Positions 61,419-64,000 of a DNA stretch of 64,000 bases are shown one piece after another (within the stretch, counting starts at the first letter, position 1; every line of letters starts with the position of its first letter). The notes under the pieces were generated by a model, which saw nothing but the letters and a program-made list of their open reading frames with translations, made no database searches and was not told the DNA's origin. The position numbers and the translations under genes were made by a program. The DNA is from Phallusia mammillata (lineage: Eukaryota > Chordata > Ascidiacea > Phlebobranchia > Ascidiidae), in NCBI GenBank assembly GCA_003260075.1, contig QLIY01000270.1, positions 1-64,000 on the forward strand, in the 5' to 3' direction.

Positions 61419-62687
61419 ATTCTTATTTGATACCTAAATTGTTTATCTAAAACCAAAAAGTAACAGTTGTTTCTCACTAAGTTTGAAATCGGGTTTATGT
61501 TTACAAAGCAGTTTGTTGACTCTACTGCTTTCAAACCTTGCAACACTACTAACGTTTGCTATAAGCTATGTATAGGTACAACTTTAAACAACTTTATTTA
61601 ATCCACCAAACAAGAGTTTCAAGCTAATGGCCTACGCTTTTGCCGAACTTTTATGGCACACACATTTGAAATCTCTATCAAGATCGTCTCAACTTTCCAC
61701 TGCGAGCCTGTAATATCCTTTACAATAATATCGTGTTTCGTAACAATGCTCGCACAATCCGTTTGTGTTTATAAAGGCTCTTACGACCCGTGGTCAGAAT
61801 GCTTTGTCATGCTGTATCATGTAAAAGTTTTTGTCAAATAACTATGTTATTATATGTTGCCCTGGAGTGCACGTAATTTTTTGGCCGAGTATAGCAGAGT
61901 CGCAGGGGTAAGGCTACTAACACTGGAACTTACATAAAAAAGGTTTGCTAAATACCGATAGATAGCGTAAAGAGCAAAGTTATTTAAATTAACAGTGAGA
62001 CTGGATGGGTAATTTTAACAAAAATAACTGGGATTTTAGGTTGATTTTATTGTTGTTGTTGTTGTTGTTATAAAACCTCACACTAACTCTAATAGCCCTA
62101 ACTGTCAGCATTTTTTTCACGGATTCGAATCCAGGACACTCCCTGGGATGAATCCCTGCCCATATACAGACATAAACTGCATTTAAAATATTTCCCTTGT
62201 GACACCTACCGGAAATTACCAGATCTGTGATATGAGTTCCTGTGTTAGAAGGTAGAGCTACTAACACAGGAAATTTTGGGAAATTTCCCAAGTAGCGTAA
62301 CGGAGTCTAGGCGTTTGCAATGCAATAATTGTTAAGCCAGCAATTTTTTTAGTCAGCAATTATTGCTATTGCAAACGCCTATGCTCTGTTGCGCCACTTA
62401 ACGGAAATTCCCAAACATGTAATGCTTGTTATAGCATCCGTATATTTAAAGTTCCGTATTTATTTTCAGGTAAACTACAAAATATATTTCAGCTAAGCGT
62501 CACCTCAATATGCATCCCAGTAAAACTAATTGGCACAAAACAAACTTGACTATAACACACACACACACACCATTTCAAGCTAACTTTTGTAATTCAAGGG
62601 TAAAAAAACAAAACAAATTAGACTCTAGTGAAACGACAATCAAATCTTCACTAGACTAAGAAAGAGTTGCTTTGTCTTGTCTTGTTA

Positions 62688-63877
62688 TCAGCTTTTGACG
62701 TGGTAGAGCTTTGATACCACTTTGCCGTTGTCAATATCCAAGGTCTATGAACCAAAGTAGCATTCAAACATTTTCAGAAGACAGAGTATATTTTAGACTT
62801 ACGTCCAATAGTTCTGTCGGTTTAAGCAGCTCTCTTATAAATTTATAGTCATGCCCGTCGTAGTTGAAACAAATCTTGTACTTTTTGTCGTTAATCCTTT
62901 CTGGAACAGCCTATAAGAAAAATAGGCTACGCGTTCGGTTAATCTAGTCTAGAGCTTCGGACAAAACTTGAGGTGCGAATGATTTGTAATGTTGTAAGAC
63001 TTGAACTAATCGACATCGGTTAATCCAGACATTTTTTTGACCCAAACCAGTCCGGATTAATCAAGGTGTACTGTGCCTGAACCAAAGTCTGTAGCTGTTT
63101 AGCCCAAAATCGTGTGTTGTTATTTAAAAATAAACAGTATAAATTTACATTAACACGTTTTCCGTCCCATTGAACTAGGGTTGTAGTGCTTCCGATTTTA
63201 ATGGTGTTGCTATTCTTATTTTCTCCCATCTGAAGTGTCTCTTCTATTGTATTGTCGTCCACTTGATTCAGAATCAAAACGAATTGAAGCTGGTCCATGG
63301 CCTGTATCATTGCCTCAGGCATTCCTACATATAATATGCATAGAAACATAACACAACATAAAACATGCTTTAAATCAGGGCCCGTAACCTTTTTTGATTG
63401 CGGACAGTTTTTGAAACTAAATTTTTATCGCGGACCGGTCTTCAAAAAAATATAAATATTTAGCAATAAAAACACTTAAATTAGTTTATCATCCCCGGGA
63501 TACATGGGCAAAATGTTTTATAGCATTTAACCTGAAAAATTATACGGCCCGGTAACAAACTCCACGCGGACCGGTACCGGCGGTTGCCGACCAATGTTTT
63601 AAAGCATTTAACCTAAAAAGTAAACGGAAAAAGTATACAAAAAGTATATTTTCAAAAAAATGTACACTATATTTCAGAGTAATAACCTATAATTTTAAAT
63701 ATAATCGGATACTTAAACACGAACTCGGTAATAGTTTTTTTAATAATAAAATATTTTATTTTGTGCACTGCAGATAAATAATTACTATTTGTCATGACAC
63801 GACAACTTACCAATAAGTTGCAATAATTCAACTCCATTTTCGGCTCGAGTTCTTTTCCATGTTCCAGTGAAAGCCAT
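62688..63877 (-). CDS. Fatty-acid-binding-protein-like gene 1 (135 aa)
   Basis: Four exons: 63811-63877, 63149-63324, 62803-62910, 62688-62744, with the same lengths as its neighbour downstream, total 408 nt and open. It starts MAFTGTWKRTRAENGVELL and ends NGKVVSKLYHVKS. The pair arose by tandem duplication: shared PExxxxx helix region, the IKIG...TxxQW(D/N)G strand, and YDGHDY/FDGHDY before RELL. The end has K-L-Y where FABPs have R-x-Y. The two genes are about 1.3 kb apart, head to tail. Confidence 0.84.
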
Positions 63878-64000
63878 AATGTTTATCTTTATTATGTTTT
63901 ACTTGCAGTCTACTGTAAAAACTAGGAATCACAATTCGAATGAATATTAAGAGCATGTTTATTCACAATCATACTGTTTGAGTGCAAATGAATATGCCAT

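Noticed and set aside
1-64000. CRISPR arrays, operons, bacterial promoters
   Set aside because: Gene structure is clearly eukaryotic, and the repeats seen are transposons, minisatellites or assembly seams.

Overview
This is AT-rich animal nuclear DNA. Genes are split into short exons with GT-AG (some GC-AG) introns, and the space between is full of hAT-type and TA-flanked transposon remnants. I see no bacterial, phage, rRNA or CRISPR feature. The gene families (SLC6, SLC7A4-like, FABP-like, RPA70N-like) fit an invertebrate metazoan, possibly a tunicate, but the sequence does not settle the species. The assembly has one 196-base gap (20232-20427), single Ns at 50079 and 54689, and about 25 C or G runs. 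Most of those runs sit at the seam of an imperfect local duplication, so small structural details need care. All genes I can support are on the minus strand.

Region 1 (1-45160) holds six paralogous genes, A to F. They encode proteins made only of the N-terminal OB fold of replication protein A 70 kDa (RPA70N, Rep-A_N), the domain that in RPA recruits checkpoint and repair partners. None has the ssDNA-binding OB folds. A (cut by the window edge), B and C have one RPA70N unit; B and C are 145 aa and end in a shared tail (LPLTTRPGVED...). D, E and F have two RPA70N units, are 290-299 aa, and end in a different shared tail (KIYIMPPQ). All reconstructed reading frames are open across 5 or 10 exons. 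Each gene has, about 90-140 bases upstream of its ATG, an E2F-like site (degenerate in C) followed by a nearly invariant 23-bp block. This suggests S-phase expression like that of true RPA subunits. I regard this array as the most interesting system in the window.

Region 2 (34.7-39.4 kb), between E and F, is an SLC6 neurotransmitter:sodium symporter-like gene. Three residues that normally line the Na1/chloride sites are replaced, while the Na2 Asp-Ser pair is kept.

Region 3 (46.7-55.9 kb) is a 13-exon SLC7A4-like cationic-amino-acid-transporter-family gene. One exon is broken at a poly-C seam. Its second intron carries a retroelement with a complete hammerhead ribozyme, a 34-nt partial second monomer and a 12-bp target-site duplication.

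Region 4 (60.0-63.9 kb) is a tandem pair of fatty-acid-binding-protein-like genes with identical exon lengths. The remaining stretches (8.9-10.5, 14.7-18.7, 32.5-34.7, 39.4-41.1, 45.2-46.7 and 55.9-60.0 kb) hold repeats or nothing I recognise.
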